Shown here: in pieces, positions 38,417 to 49,679 of the stretch
Layout: each line of letters starts with the position of its first letter
Numbering within the stretch: the first letter of the stretch is position 1
NCBI GenBank assembly: GCA_024509875.1
Contig: JAMPIV010018771.1
Span: 584,501-648,500, forward strand
Direction of reading: 5' to 3'
Source: Oreohelix idahoensis
Taxonomy: Eukaryota > Mollusca > Gastropoda > Stylommatophora > Oreohelicidae
DNA: 64,000 bases
The notes under the pieces: generated by a model
Databases searched by the model: none
What the model was told of the DNA's origin: nothing
What the model saw: the letters and a program-made list of their open reading frames with translations, nothing else
Translations under genes and position numbers: made by a program

Positions 38417-39522
38417 TGTTCGGTTATTTTGTGATTGTAGTTGATAGTAACGATATGCTAGTGGTAGATGTATCAATGACTAGCTTAGACACGCGAATGG
38501 TTTCAATGAAAAGTTGTCAAAAGGTTATTCAATCAAATTCCAACGAGTGGTAGGCAATTAGCCAATTCATGACTAGAATCAACTCGTTGTTAAAAGTTAT
38601 TCAGGTTTATTGACGAATGACAAACGGCAATCAACGACACGATCAAGACAAACGATGAGAGCATCATAATTATAGTTACTGTTGATAATAAAACATTCCT
38701 GTAGATTTCTTTATCAATCAAGTCCTTTTCTATCCAAGTGACTAGGATTTCCTAACAGTTGTCATTTGAAATACATTACGGTCATGTCCGTTAACCTTGT
38801 TCCAAGGACGTCTGTAACAGTAAACGGACTCATGCTCATGGATGACGCTTCCATATAATACTTGTTTAAATCCCAGACTTTCTCCTTACAATAATCTATA
38901 CAGTTTGATATAATCCATAAAAGTTCTACACGAAAATACAATCAGGTTAGCGACTTCAGTTGACTAACCTCTCCTACAAAATATGCCACGACCTTGGCAT
39001 AGGCATTACAAAATATCCGATATTCAAGATATGATCAAATAGTTATCCTTTACTCGTAGGACTTCCCACTACGAAATATTTACAGTGAAGTAAAGATCTC
39101 AACTGTTCCATTCTAGGAATCCAATAACATATGGATTCCCGCTAGAATCCAGTGATGATCATCTGTTCCACTTTATTCATAGACGTATTAATATACATGA
39201 AGGTTCAAACGAAACTTACGTATTGAACTGCATGTTGGCTTCATCCTAAAGACTCAACAAAATCCTTCAGAACAATTCTTCCATCGAATTGTTCAGAATC
39301 AAAATAATAACATACGGGCAGAGAGAGAGTCCATCTTGCCCTTACAACAGCTGACGTCATAATCCCCAACTAGGTCACCCGTGCGCAAAGAGCAACTCAT
39401 ACTCTGCATTGTGCACGTCGGTGCGTGAATAAAACGTACGCACAAATAATATAACTATCTCAAGACTGGTGCGTACATTGGCAGGACCGAAGACTACCCC
39501 CTTAGGTAAAACGTACGCAAGA
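38417..39522 (-). repeat. 3' LTR of element 2
   Basis: 1106 bp, starting TGTTCGGTTA on the plus strand and ending ACGCAAGA. The terminal GA, where the partner LTR has CA, is probably a point change. The purine-rich AAGGGCCGGTGATAAGGGAG on the minus strand immediately inside the LTR (39524-39543) is the likely polypurine primer. Confidence 0.92.
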
Positions 39523-40501
39523 GCTCCCTTATCACCGGCCCTTAAAAAAAAATTAATTCTATTAATTTTTTTTTTAAACTAAGTACCCAAGAGAGGTGAG
39601 TCAAAACTACATCGACGTCTATGTGCATAAATTATATTCATAAAGTTATACAATATTATAAAAAAGAATATGAAAATGGAAATCAATATAACTGAATGAA
39701 AGTATGCATTAAAGCACACATCCACAATCGACCTACTTTGGAACGATGTGGTAAACTACGAAGTAAAAGAAAGTTGAAAATGAAAACCAAAAAAATGATA
39801 AAAACATTCAACTAAATTTACAACTCAAACATGTGATTTCAAAAGAAAATGAATAGCAACGATGATGATAATAAATGACAAGATGAGAATCAAAAAATGA
39901 AAATGAAAGATGCAAAATGCAGCAAAGCATAATTAAACACGTTAAGAAGCAACACCCGTAATGTTTCTAACATTATGACGGTGGACTAGTTATCTAAACG
40001 TGAGAGATAATGTATAATGAGAAGTAAATATAAGTATAAAGAGACACTTACAACTATTCAAGTTAATTAATGTGTACTCTACAAGTAATTAAGTGGCTTA
40101 ATTGATTTCATCTAATTAAGATAGTTCTTAATTACAAACAAATAACTAATTACTAATTTATTTAAGTAATTGCAATTTTACTCAGTGTTACTGTTCCATT
40201 AACACTAGTTAGTAATCGACTAGAATATGTTCTTAATGTTCCATGCAAGATGCAAAGATATTCTTGAATACAGTATGTAGTGTAATATGTTCCATAGAAT
40301 AATGAATGTCTATGTGTCACTATGAACAGTGTTTCCGTACTAATAAAATGTTACTACACACGAAGTTACGTTATAATCCATAAGTAAGTATATCCAGGAA
40401 TTTTTTTGCTGGTACGAATAATTCAGTTCCATACAGAGCACGTATAGAAGTTCAAAAATTGATAATGTACTCAGTTCCTCTTATTATATTTGATTGATTA
40501 T
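39523..40501 (-). other. Element 2 3' non-coding region
   Basis: About 980 bases of very AT-rich sequence between the pol stop and the 3' LTR, without any ORF of note. No env-like gene is present. Confidence 0.8.
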
Positions 40502-41584
40502 CTATGAGGACGTTTCAACATCCGGAAGTGGTTTAGGTTCGACCAGTTCGCTTGGACATCTTGACAGACAGTCCGCAAACACATTTTTCACTCCAGGAAT
40601 CGCTCGAATTTCATAGCTATATGGCTGAAGAGCGATAGCGTATCTGGTGGACTTTGATGATTTAACGTCCTTAGTGTTCAGTGCTGTGAGGACCTTTTGG
40701 TCTGTCTCCACTACAAAGTGGGAGCCCAGTAAGTAACGTTCCAATTTTGTGATTGACCAAACTAACGCGAGCAACTCCTTGTCCAGAACGGAGTATTTCA
40801 TTTCGCTCGCCGTCAGTTTTCTCGAAACATACATGACTGGAAATAAGGTGCCCGTATATTCTTGCATCAAAACTGCAGCAATGGCGTAAGAAGATGCGTC
40901 ACTACGAAGAATAAAAATAAGATCTTTGTTAGGCAACTTCAAAAATGGCGCATTTGAAAAAAATCTTTTTATATAATCTAACGCGATTTGGTGTTCGTTA
41001 GTCCACTGGATTGAGTTAGCTGTCCCTTTTCTCAGTAAAGAAGAAAAAGGTGCAGTTAAAGTAGACAAATGAGGGATGAATTTAGAATAGAACTGTATTA
41101 GTCCTAAAAGAGACCTAACTTGTTTTTTTTTTGTCTTAGGTGCTGAGATGTTTAAGATTTTCGAGACATTACTGTCTTCTGTATACATTAAACCCCGACC
41201 TATACGATGACCCAAAAAGGAGATGTCATGAAAACCGACAAATGCCTTAGAAGGTTTCGCTGTTAAGTTATAATCCCGTAGAGTAGAAAGTAAAGCTTTT
41301 AATCCCTGAATGTGTTCATCCCAAGAGTTACTGAAAAGACAGATGTCATCTATGTAAGTAATGACATCGGGACGATGAGACAGTACGCGGCGCATCATGC
41401 GTACAAAGGTAGCTGGCGCATTCATTAATCCGAATGGCATAAAATTCCATTGGAAAAGTCCCCCGTGGCGTCGAGAAAGCGGTGAATGGCTTTGCTTTAG
41501 GTGTGAGTGGCACTTGCCAATAACCCTTTGAAAGGTCAAATTTCGAAAAAAATGTAGCATGGGATAATTTCTCCAATAAGTCAT
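40502..41584 (-). pseudogene. Element 2: RT C-terminal half and RNase H
   Basis: Continues the polyprotein after the frameshift at about 41460. It holds QWNFMPFGLMNAPATFVRMM, the catalytic TYIDDICLF (about 41342-41359) and AFVGFHDISFLGHRIG, then QVRSLLGLIQFYSKF. RNase H blocks follow: RSDASSYAIAAVLMQ, LDKELLALVWS, VETDQKVLTAL and FADCLSRCP. RT copies the RNA into DNA and RNase H removes the template. The true coding part here begins about 41460; the first 40 codons of this open frame are a shadow. Confidence 0.92.
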
Positions 41585-44500
41585 CTAAGAGAGGTAAAGG
41601 TTCCGCATCAAACTTTGTAACTTTGTTTAATTTCCTGTAATCTACGCAAAGACGAATATTGTTGTCTTTCTTTCTAATAATCACCATAGAAGAAGAGTAT
41701 GGTGATGAAGATGGTTCAATTATATTTAATTGAAGCATCTCATCCAATTCCTTATCAACCTTATCACGAAAGTGTAAAGGGATAGGATATGGGCGCACTC
41801 GAATAGGCGTATCGTCAGTCAGAATAATGTCATGTTGGATGACTGACGTATGACCTGGGATGTCAGTGAGGACATCCTCATACGAGTGTAGAATATTAGA
41901 GACTTGCTGACGTTGATCAGCCGAAAGAGTAGATGAAATAGTAACATCATTCCAATTCTCAGTGGAATGAAGTGGCACAACTGGTATTGGCAGTTGTACA
42001 TCATCGAAAGAAGATTCTTCTTCTTGGATGACTGACAAACTAGAATAGTGTTGAATAGGAGGTGTAGGATCGTCAGTTGCTTGGAATACTGACTGTAGAT
42101 AATCAGGACGTGAGTAATACTCCTTCAACATGTTAATGTGGAAGGTTTTATGTTTACCATTTACATCAACGATGTAGTCAACATCGGATATTCTTGAGAT
42201 GATCCTGAAAGGACCTCTCCAAGTAATTAATAGACGATTGTTATGAGCAGGGAGTAAGACAAAAGCTTCGTCACCAGGAATAAGCTGGCGAAGACGTCTA
42301 TACTTGTTTGCAAATAGACGAGCTTTTTCTTTGGCTTGTTCGGATGATGCAGTAGCTAGTCTACAAGCATCTATGATTCTCTTTCTCAGAGAGATCACAT
42401 ACTCATAAGAGGATTGAGTTTCCTCTTCAATATTCTCTTCAACCAATAAGTCGTGGATTAACGACATCGGGCCACGTGGTTGCATGCCAAAAACAAGCTG
42501 GAACGGAGAAAACCCCGTGGCTTGATTTTGCACCTCGCGATACGCGAAGAGAGCGGCGGGTAGGACCCGATCCCAATCCTGAGGGTGATCTTGGGTCATC
42601 TTACCCAACAACTGCTTGAGTGTCCTATTTTGACGCTCAATTAACCCATTGGACATCGCATGGTAAATTGAACTAAGTGATCTGTCTATACCTAATGTCT
42701 TCATAACTTGAGACATGGATTCAGAAATGAACTGAACCCCATGATCCGATAAGATCTTCCGCGGAAAACCAATGCGTGAGAAGATCAACATTAACGCCTC
42801 TGCTACACTGGCAGATGAGGTGTTCTTCAGAGGGATGGCCTCAGGCCAACGAGTGCACATATCAATGCAAGTAAGAATATGCGTATGCCCTCTGGCAGAT
42901 GGAAGCATCGGACCAATAATGTCGATAGCCATTTTATCAAATGGTCTAATCGGGATGTCCGCAGCTTGAATAGGAGCCGCATGAAATGGGCCCCGTACTT
43001 TAACTTCCTGACATATCAAACATGAACGACAATAGAGAGTAATATCTCTATGAACGCCCGGCCAGTAGAATGCAGAAAGCACTCTGGATTTGGTACGTGA
43101 AAAACCCATATGGCCCGCGCATTGCGAGTCATGAGCATGTCGCAATATTCGCGATCTCATAGAAGACGGGACTAGAATCTGAGAACATAAGGATGAATCC
43201 TTTTCCCGTATCAATCTAACTAAAATCCCATTTTTAAGAATAAAGTCATGTCTAGATTTTGCAAGTTTGTTGCTTGTATTCTTTTTGTTCACATACTGAA
43301 AAATTTTTTTTAATGAATCATCATTCTTTTGTAAAGTTGCAAACGACTCCCGTGAAATAGGGGCATCGTCATCACAAGTGGTATGAACTGTAGGTTCATA
43401 TGGTGTATCATGCGACATAATAGTAGCTTGAGCTCTAGTCACTACTGCATTTGCAGCCTGAAAATATCGCTCTTCCCATGCAGCAATTTGCTGTGGTGTA
43501 CACTCTGTTATACCATGTATACGACCCAATATGACATCACAAATTGGATTAAGAAGAAGACAGGCGTGGATCTTCCCTGAAAAAAATGGTGTATTTAAAT
43601 TAATAATGGCTGTGGGAAACATTTCCACTGTGCCTCCAAAGGTAACGCATTTGACTGTGTGGCCCGTGGCATAACGAGGATCTATCAGCGAAGTCCGTAC
43701 CCCGACCGTGGTACAACCTGAATCAAATAAAAGAGAGCATGGAATATTATTGACAAGTCCTTTGTGAAAGTTAAGAGATCCTTGTCCCTGATGTACAGAA
43801 GTTGCCGTGCAGACCGCAGGTAGGCTAGGCAAAATGTGTCCGCAGCGCAACGTCGTGATCGCCTTGGGCTGGAAAAGTGTTGAGCATTCTGCACAAGCTG
43901 TCACCTGATGACTATCAATAGAACAAGACATGGCATTATGAGCATCAGCACCTGTAACCTGTTCATTGTTAGCCTGAGTATCACTTAAAGCGACATTAGA
44001 ATGTCTACGTGTCTGGCACGACGATCTATCTCTTCGTCGCGATCTGTTCTGATTATTTGCATTAAAATTGCCCCAATTGTCATTCCTGCTCGCGTTAAAA
44101 TTTTGATGAGTACGATAATTAGTATAATTACCATTATAATGTTGGTTAAATGTTTTATTCAACGAACCTTGTCTATTTTGTGGAACCTGAGATTTTGATC
44201 GCCAGTTTTGTTTATTATTATACCCTTGATTATGTTTGAAATTATTGTTACCAAAATCTCGCGATTTATGAGCTTGGTTCCAAGAAACATTGAATGGAGC
44301 AGATTGTTGGAATTGCTTCCCCTTATAAAAATTACCATTGTTGAAATTCTCATTATTTCCCTTATTAAAGTATCTGTCGTTACTCAATGAACGATTTCGT
44401 GAAAAATTATTTTGTTGTACGGCAAAAGCAACTGGCAATTCACTTTTAATCTGAGCATTACTTAGATCCATGGATGGGTGAGCAGTGCAGAAATTTTTAG

Positions 44501-45503
44501 AATGTTCTTCTAGATCTTTCATAGATAAAGGTTTCCGTTCGTGCAAAAATGCAAGAAATGCTGGATTTACTGACGATAGCACCTTATCGCGCAGTAGTAA
44601 ATCGAAAAGACCTTCATACGACTTTTCTATCTTGGATAATTCGATCCATCTTTCTAGTGTTAGCCGTATTTGGGAAAGAAAATCACAAAAGTTCTTCCCT
44701 GATTGCGGTAGCAAAGTCCGAAAACGTAATCGGTATTCATTTTCTGTCATTTGGAATTTTCGGAGAAGTGAAGCTCGAAGAGCGTCATAATTATTCTTAT
44801 CATTAATACTGGTGGTATGATAAACCGCCAAAGCATCTCCCGTAAGCAATCTGGATAAATATGTAGAATATAGTGATTTATCCACATTGTAAGACCTACA
44901 GGTGGCCTCAAACCTGTCCAAAAAAAATATCACGTCGTCAGACGGGGGGTTAAATTTAGGTAATTTTAGGTGAATTTCCTTAAAATTATCATGCCTGGAT
45001 GAAGCTTGGCCTTCGAAAGTTCTCTGCGAATTAGCTTCTTGAGTTAACCTAATTCTATCATATTCCAATTCGGCAAGTTTCAAATCATGCTGACGTTTCT
45101 TATCATTCTCTTCTGTCTCAAGCTGAAGTCTTTTTGTATTTTGTTCAGCTATTAATCTTCTTTCTTCCATTTCCTTTTGTTTAACTTCCATTTCAATCTT
45201 AAGTTTATCTGCAGCCTCCAATCTTTTCTGTTCTGCCTCATGCAGAAATCGTTTCTCTTCTAATTCAGCCTCAATCCGTTTTTGATCTGCCTCAAATTTC
45301 ATCTTCTTCTCATTTTCCGCAACCTCAATCCGTTTTTGATCTGCTTCAAATTGAAGTTTTTCTAGTCTTAAAGTTTCTAACTTTCTCTGTTCAGCTTCTA
45401 TTTCTTGAGCTTTCCTATATTCCGACATAGCGAATTGTCGTACCTCTTCAGGAGGTATCTGAAGAGCTTTTGCTTGCGTAATGAAATAATCTAGTGAATA
45501 CAC
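41346..45503 (-). pseudogene. Element 2: gag-protease-integrase-RT polyprotein
   Basis: This 1385-codon frame holds, in order, a charged coiled coil (residues about 30-165), gag (about 170-370), and an Asn/Arg-rich basic tail (about 375-500). Then come the C-x2-C-x13-C-G-H motif (43836-43895, about residue 537), protease LLFDSGCTT (about 588) and the integrase H2C2 zinc region (HAHDSQCAGH...CRSCLIC, about 788-825). The integrase triad follows as IDIIGP (about 858), LSDHGVQ (about 921) and NGLIERQNR (about 955), with the C-terminal GPFRIISRISDVDY near 1096. RT begins near 1235 (RVRPYPIPLHF) with RLCVDYRKLN and FSKFDLSKGYWQV. A five-C run at 41460-41464 shifts the frame, so residues after about 1347 are out of phase. 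The first codon is GTG where element 3 has ATG (AGCATAGTG versus AGCATAATG). Methionine 25 is the next possible start. Integrase precedes RT, opposite to ordinary Ty3/gypsy. Confidence 0.93.
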
Positions 45504-46595
45504 TATGCTTTATAAGTAGTCACTATACTCTTAATTTCTAAATATGATAATTAATTAATGTAAATTAATTAACCTTATTAATGCACCGAGTGGTCTTCGT
45601 TCCTGTCCTAGAACGGTATATCATACTCATATAATTGTCAAATATATTAATAATCAATAAATTAATTTATGTAATGACATGTTATGAACAGACAAAAGCC
45701 ATAGACAATAGCAACAACAATGACAAGACGAGATACTCAAAGACAGTAGAAAACAGTCGCAGAAATCCAATAAAAATAAAAATGTGAAACTAAAAATAGA
45801 ATGTCGTAAAGAGTTACGATGATAACTGCGATCAAATACTAAACAATACAATTGACAAGACAGTGTAAAAACATATGTTTTGTAAAGAACTGAACGATAG
45901 TCAGGTGAGGATGACGTAATATACAAACAAAATACATTATAAAACTAAGGTACGAGTAAAAATAACTGTGAAAAACAACAATTAAAACTTGACTGAACAG
46001 CTAAACAAATACTATCATAAGAAGCAAGTAGCGATCGGAACTACAGCAAGGTTTCTAGCCTTGAACCGGAATTATCGCTCAATTGAAACTTATAAATCAA
46101 ACCCTATAGAACATCTGACAAAGAGCCCGAATCGGCTTCGAGATGAACCTCGTTTGTCAGATCGACCTCCCTACCACCCACGACGGATATACAACATAGA
46201 ACATGCAACATGAAAAGTATATTGGTGGACATAGAAGAGAATAGGCACAGCTAAACACAATACAGTAATAAACGAGACTCCGTTTATACTTATCTCGGCT
46301 GATCAAACAAAAAATGTGCCTCGTCTCCGTAAATGTACGTTTGAGAATCGAAATACTTCGGCCTGAGTATTGGAGTATAGCTCGCACGTAAATAAGGACC
46401 AGAAGGATGATGTCCAACGTAGGTAGTCACTGGAGAACTTGGTGTTGAGGTTCATTGCTGACCTTGACCTTCTGATAACCGTCGTGTAGATTCCATGATG
46501 AAGACACGGGTCTTTCTGTCTAACGATTTTTGGAAAGATATTGAGTAAGTTCCCTTCTTTGAAACTTGTCCAAAACACACTGTGCCGCCATTTAC
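45504..46595 (-). other. Element 2 5' leader
   Basis: About 1.09 kb of untranslated leader between the 5' LTR and gag, AT-rich and without long ORFs. A long leader would fit packaging and dimerisation signals, but none can be identified by eye. Confidence 0.75.
46571..46590 (-). promoter_or_regulatory. Candidate primer-binding site of element 2
   Basis: On the minus strand the 5' LTR ends and is followed by GTAAA and then TGGCGGCACAGTGTG. TGG is the usual start of a site complementary to the CCA end of a tRNA. The tRNA is not identified. Element 3 has TGGCGAAACG at a comparable place. Confidence 0.5.
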
Positions 46596-47701
46596 TGTTG
46601 GGTTCTTTTGTGATTGTAGTTGATAGTAACGATATGCTAGTGGTAGATGTATCAATGACTAGCTTAGACACGCGAATGGTTTCAATGAAAAGTTGTCAAA
46701 AGGTTATTCAATCAAATTCCAACGAGTGGTAGGCAATTAGCCAATTCATGAATAGAATCAACTCGTTGTTAAAAGTTATTCAGGTTTATTGACGAATGAC
46801 AAACGGCAATCAACGACACGATCAAGACAAACGATGAGAGCATCATAATTATAGTTACTGTTGATAATAAAACATTCCTGTAGATTTCTTTATCAATCAA
46901 GTTCTTTTCTATCCAAGTGACTAGGATTTCCTAACAGTTGTCATTTGAAATACATTACGGTCATGTCCGTTAACCTTGTTCCAAGGACGTCTGTAACAGT
47001 AAACGGATTCATGCTCATGGATGACGCTTCCATATAATACTTGTTTAAATCCCAGACTTTCTCCTTACAATAATCTATACAGTTTGATATAATCCATAAA
47101 AGTTCTACACGAAAATACAATCAGGTTAGCGACTTCAGTTGACTAACCTCTCCTACAAAATATGCCACGACCTTGGCATAGGCATTACAAAATATCCGAT
47201 ATTCAAGATATGATCAAATAGTTATCCTTTACTCGTAGGACTTCCCACTACGAAATATTTACAGTGAAGTAAAGATCTCAACTGTTCCATTCTAGGAATC
47301 CAATAACATATGGATTCCCGCTAGAATCCAGTGATGATCATCTGTTCCACTTTATTCATAGACGTATTAATATACATGAAGGTTCAAACGAAACTTACGT
47401 ATTGAACTGCATGTTGGCTTCATCCTGAAGACTCAACAAAATCCTTCAGAACAATTCTTCCATCGAATTGTTCAGAATCAAAATAATAACATACGGGCAG
47501 AGAGAGAGTCCATCTTGCCCTTACAACAGCTGACGTCATAATCCCCAACTAGGTCACCCGTGCGCAAAGAGCAACTCATACTCTGCATTGTGCACGTCGG
47601 TGCGTGAATAAAACGTACGCACAAATAATATAACTATCTCAAGACTGGTGCGTACATTGGCAGGACCGAAGACTACCCCCTTAGGTAAAACGTACGCAAC
47701 A
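46596..47701 (-). repeat. 5' LTR of element 2
   Basis: 1106 bp, starting TGTTGGGTTC on the plus strand and ending CGCAACA. Identical in length to the LTR at 38417-39522, with differences at about seven positions. It should hold the promoter and polyadenylation signal of the element; I could not pinpoint them. Confidence 0.93.
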
Positions 47702-47937
47702 CTGTCACATAATGCTCCAGCATGTATGTGGCCAATGTTGAACTACAATGAAAGACGCAGTCAACGCAAATTGCAAGTGCCCAAGCCTAGGCTTGACTTA
47801 TTCAAGAAAAGCATAGCTTACTCTGCTGCTCATCTTTGGAATTGTCCTCCACATAACCTAAGAAACAACCTCAGTCACTATTCATACAATCGTAGACTTT
47901 TCGAATACTTTATGAGTTCTGATTACATGCCCCCCTA
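47702..47937 (+). pseudogene. Jockey/CR1-like LINE RT C-terminus, 3' part
   Basis: Right-hand half of the LINE broken at 38411. The frame reads LSHNAPACMWPMLNYNERRS, then KLQVPKPRLDLFKKSIAYSA, AHLWNCPPHNLR and a stop at 47937. This is the usual end of Jockey/CR1-type LINE proteins (RTDLFKKSFSYSGA-LWN-LP). Confidence 0.85.
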
Positions 47938-48423
47938 ATCGGATTATCTTTTCTTATAGTATCAACTGTAGGTTCTAATGACGATGTTTGTACTTTTCAA
48001 TATATTTTATGTCATGCTTATAAGTAGTTAATGATAATATGAGTGTGCTATTTTATTTTACTTTACAACGTTGAATTCCTTGAAATTGATATGTAAAATG
48101 CATGTGAGAATAAATGAATTCAGTATGACAGGTGAGAGAATGGAAGGGCAGAATGTCAGACGGGCCTGAGTGCCCAATTGTAAACCCTTTGAAAATAAAG
48201 TTCGTTCGTTGTGAGGCGGACAAAGATGGTTGCAGCTTTAGCAATGCGGCTGCCAATGTCTTTATCCAGACAGACAGACAGAGAGAGACAGACAGACAGA
48301 GAGACAGAGAGAGAGAGACAGAGAGACAGAGTTGATGACCCCAGATATGCGAAGTGATGCACCACTGTCAAAGCTTTATACTCGTACTTATGCACATAGA
48401 CCATATATGCTCATACAAAAATA
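47938..48423. other. No supported gene; (GACA)n tract
   Basis: Contains a GACA/GAGA simple repeat at about 48269-48330. Otherwise unassigned. Confidence 0.6.
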
Positions 48424-48604
48424 GTGCAGTCCGGATAAGCTGAACTCGCCGAAGTCGAATTTCGGTTAAGCCGAAGCAATTTTGCAGGTCCCGGCCAGAG
48501 GTCTTGTTTGGTAAAAACTTCTGATAATTATAATCAGAATATCGAATAAGCCAAAATATTTTAGGTGGCCCAAGCGGCTCCCGCTTATCCAGACAGAACT
48601 GTTG
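48424..48604. mobile_element. pogo/Tigger-like MITE
   Basis: CAGTCCGGATAAGC at the left and, inverted, CAGTTCTGTCTGGATAAGC at the right, with TA just outside each end (48422-48423, 48605-48606). The body has CCGAAGTCGAAT/TTCGGTTAAGCCGAA-type internal inverted sequence and no ORF. Assignment rests on the CAGT ends and the TA duplication. Confidence 0.55.
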
Positions 48605-48749
48605 TATAAACGCTTATTTACAATGGTGTAAAGAATTTTTTATTTATTTTGCACCTCGGAATTACGACTATAGTTAGTAAACGCAAGCAGTAACAAAAAC
48701 AGGTTCGACTACTCAAACATTCAGAGGGAAAGTTCGTAAAATTTTTACT

Positions 48750-48815
48750 TTACATTTAGTATAGTGATGTCTCTAACACTTCACTCCATTACAGCAATGT
48801 CTGCTATCATCATGA
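48750..48815 (+). mobile_element. SINE family C 3' tail
   Basis: TTTAGTATAGTGATGTCTCT and AACACTTCACTCC match the 3' ends of the copies at 37085 and 51030. The head is absent. Confidence 0.5.
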
Positions 48816-48894
48816 TCATTTTTCTGTGAGCTCCTTACAGAGCACAGGGGCCACCACTGCAGATGGTTCCCATACAGGAAGCCTGAAGCAAGTA

Positions 48895-49288
48895 CAGTTG
48901 ACATTCAAAAATCCGGCCATCGATAATCCGGTTCCTTCAGATTTCCGGCATGGATTTCGGAGCGCATTTTTAAATTTACCGCGTTGGCGCGCCACTGTTT
49001 TCTGGAGCAGTTTATGTTTTCATGCAGCTTGCACGTGTTAACAGGCATTCCTGCTCATTCCTTCTCATTTTATCATTTATTTGCTGCTGTATTGCCACAT
49101 TATGGATTCAGCAAATAAAAGAAGTGGTGTAAAACGTAAACATCGTGCATTGTCGATCGAAGATAAAGTGTACAGGTAGTCATTTTCTGTTAAAAATATA
49201 CAGAATATATAACCATAAAAAATCCGGCATTTTCAAAAATCCGGCACTCCTCAGGTCCGGAGGTTGCCGGATTTTTGAATGTCTACTG
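48895..49288. mobile_element. Tigger/pogo MITE with a transposase start
   Basis: Inverted ends of 23 bp with one mismatch (CAGTTGACATTCAAAAATCC on the left, CAGTAGACATTCAAAAATCC on the right read inversely, both continuing GGC). TA duplications lie at 48893-48894 and 49289-49290. At 49102 the frame MDSANKRSGVKRKHRALSIE continues DKVYR and then stops. It resembles the N-terminus of pogo-type transposases, where a CENP-B-like helix-turn-helix begins. The rest of the transposase is deleted. Confidence 0.85.
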
Positions 49289-49679
49289 TAGTCACATGCT
49301 CGTGCAGCAGTGGTTTCTGTGGTAATTTATTTAACATGATGAGGTTGCCAGGCCCATACACAGCCTCATATAACTCGCATTGTACGACATGCTTGAGCGT
49401 GCAGGTGTTCTATTCTTTCTTTGTTTCTTCAGACACCCCCAGGAACTATAGGGCAGGATCTGCCCTTGGTAAAACTATATGTGTATGTGTATATATGTGT
49501 TTTATATGTTTTGATTTTTTTGTACGAATTTGGCATTGAAATGATTGAAGATATAACGTGTTAGTGCCAGAGAATATCTGAGCAGCACATAACATCACCA
49601 ATGTGATTACAGACATAAAGTGAAAGTAGAAGTAAGCAATATATATTAACAATAATGAGAATAAATGCAGGACATGATA

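Larger units (their letters stand above)
38412..47706 (-). mobile_element. Near-complete Gmr1-like Gypsy retrotransposon (element 2) with CTGTC duplications
   Basis: The element proper is 38417-47701 (9285 bp), flanked by CTGTC at 38412-38416 and 47702-47706. Its two 1106-bp LTRs share TGTT...AACA-type ends and differ at about seven sites by eye. Transcription is on the minus strand: 5' LTR 46596-47701, leader, gag-pol, AT-rich 3' non-coding region, 3' LTR 38417-39522. The host LINE frame reads straight across the duplication. Few LTR differences imply a recent insertion. Lesions seen: GTG in place of the gag ATG, and one frameshift in RT. Confidence 0.93.

Noticed and set aside
39523..40501. 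An env-like gene downstream of pol in element 2
   Set aside because: The region is AT-rich with no ORF of meaningful length, no signal peptide and no membrane segment.
38430..47698. LTR limits set at TGTGATTG and GTACGCA
   Set aside because: They leave no target duplication. Moving out to TGTT/AACA gives perfect CTGTC repeats and a continuous LINE frame.
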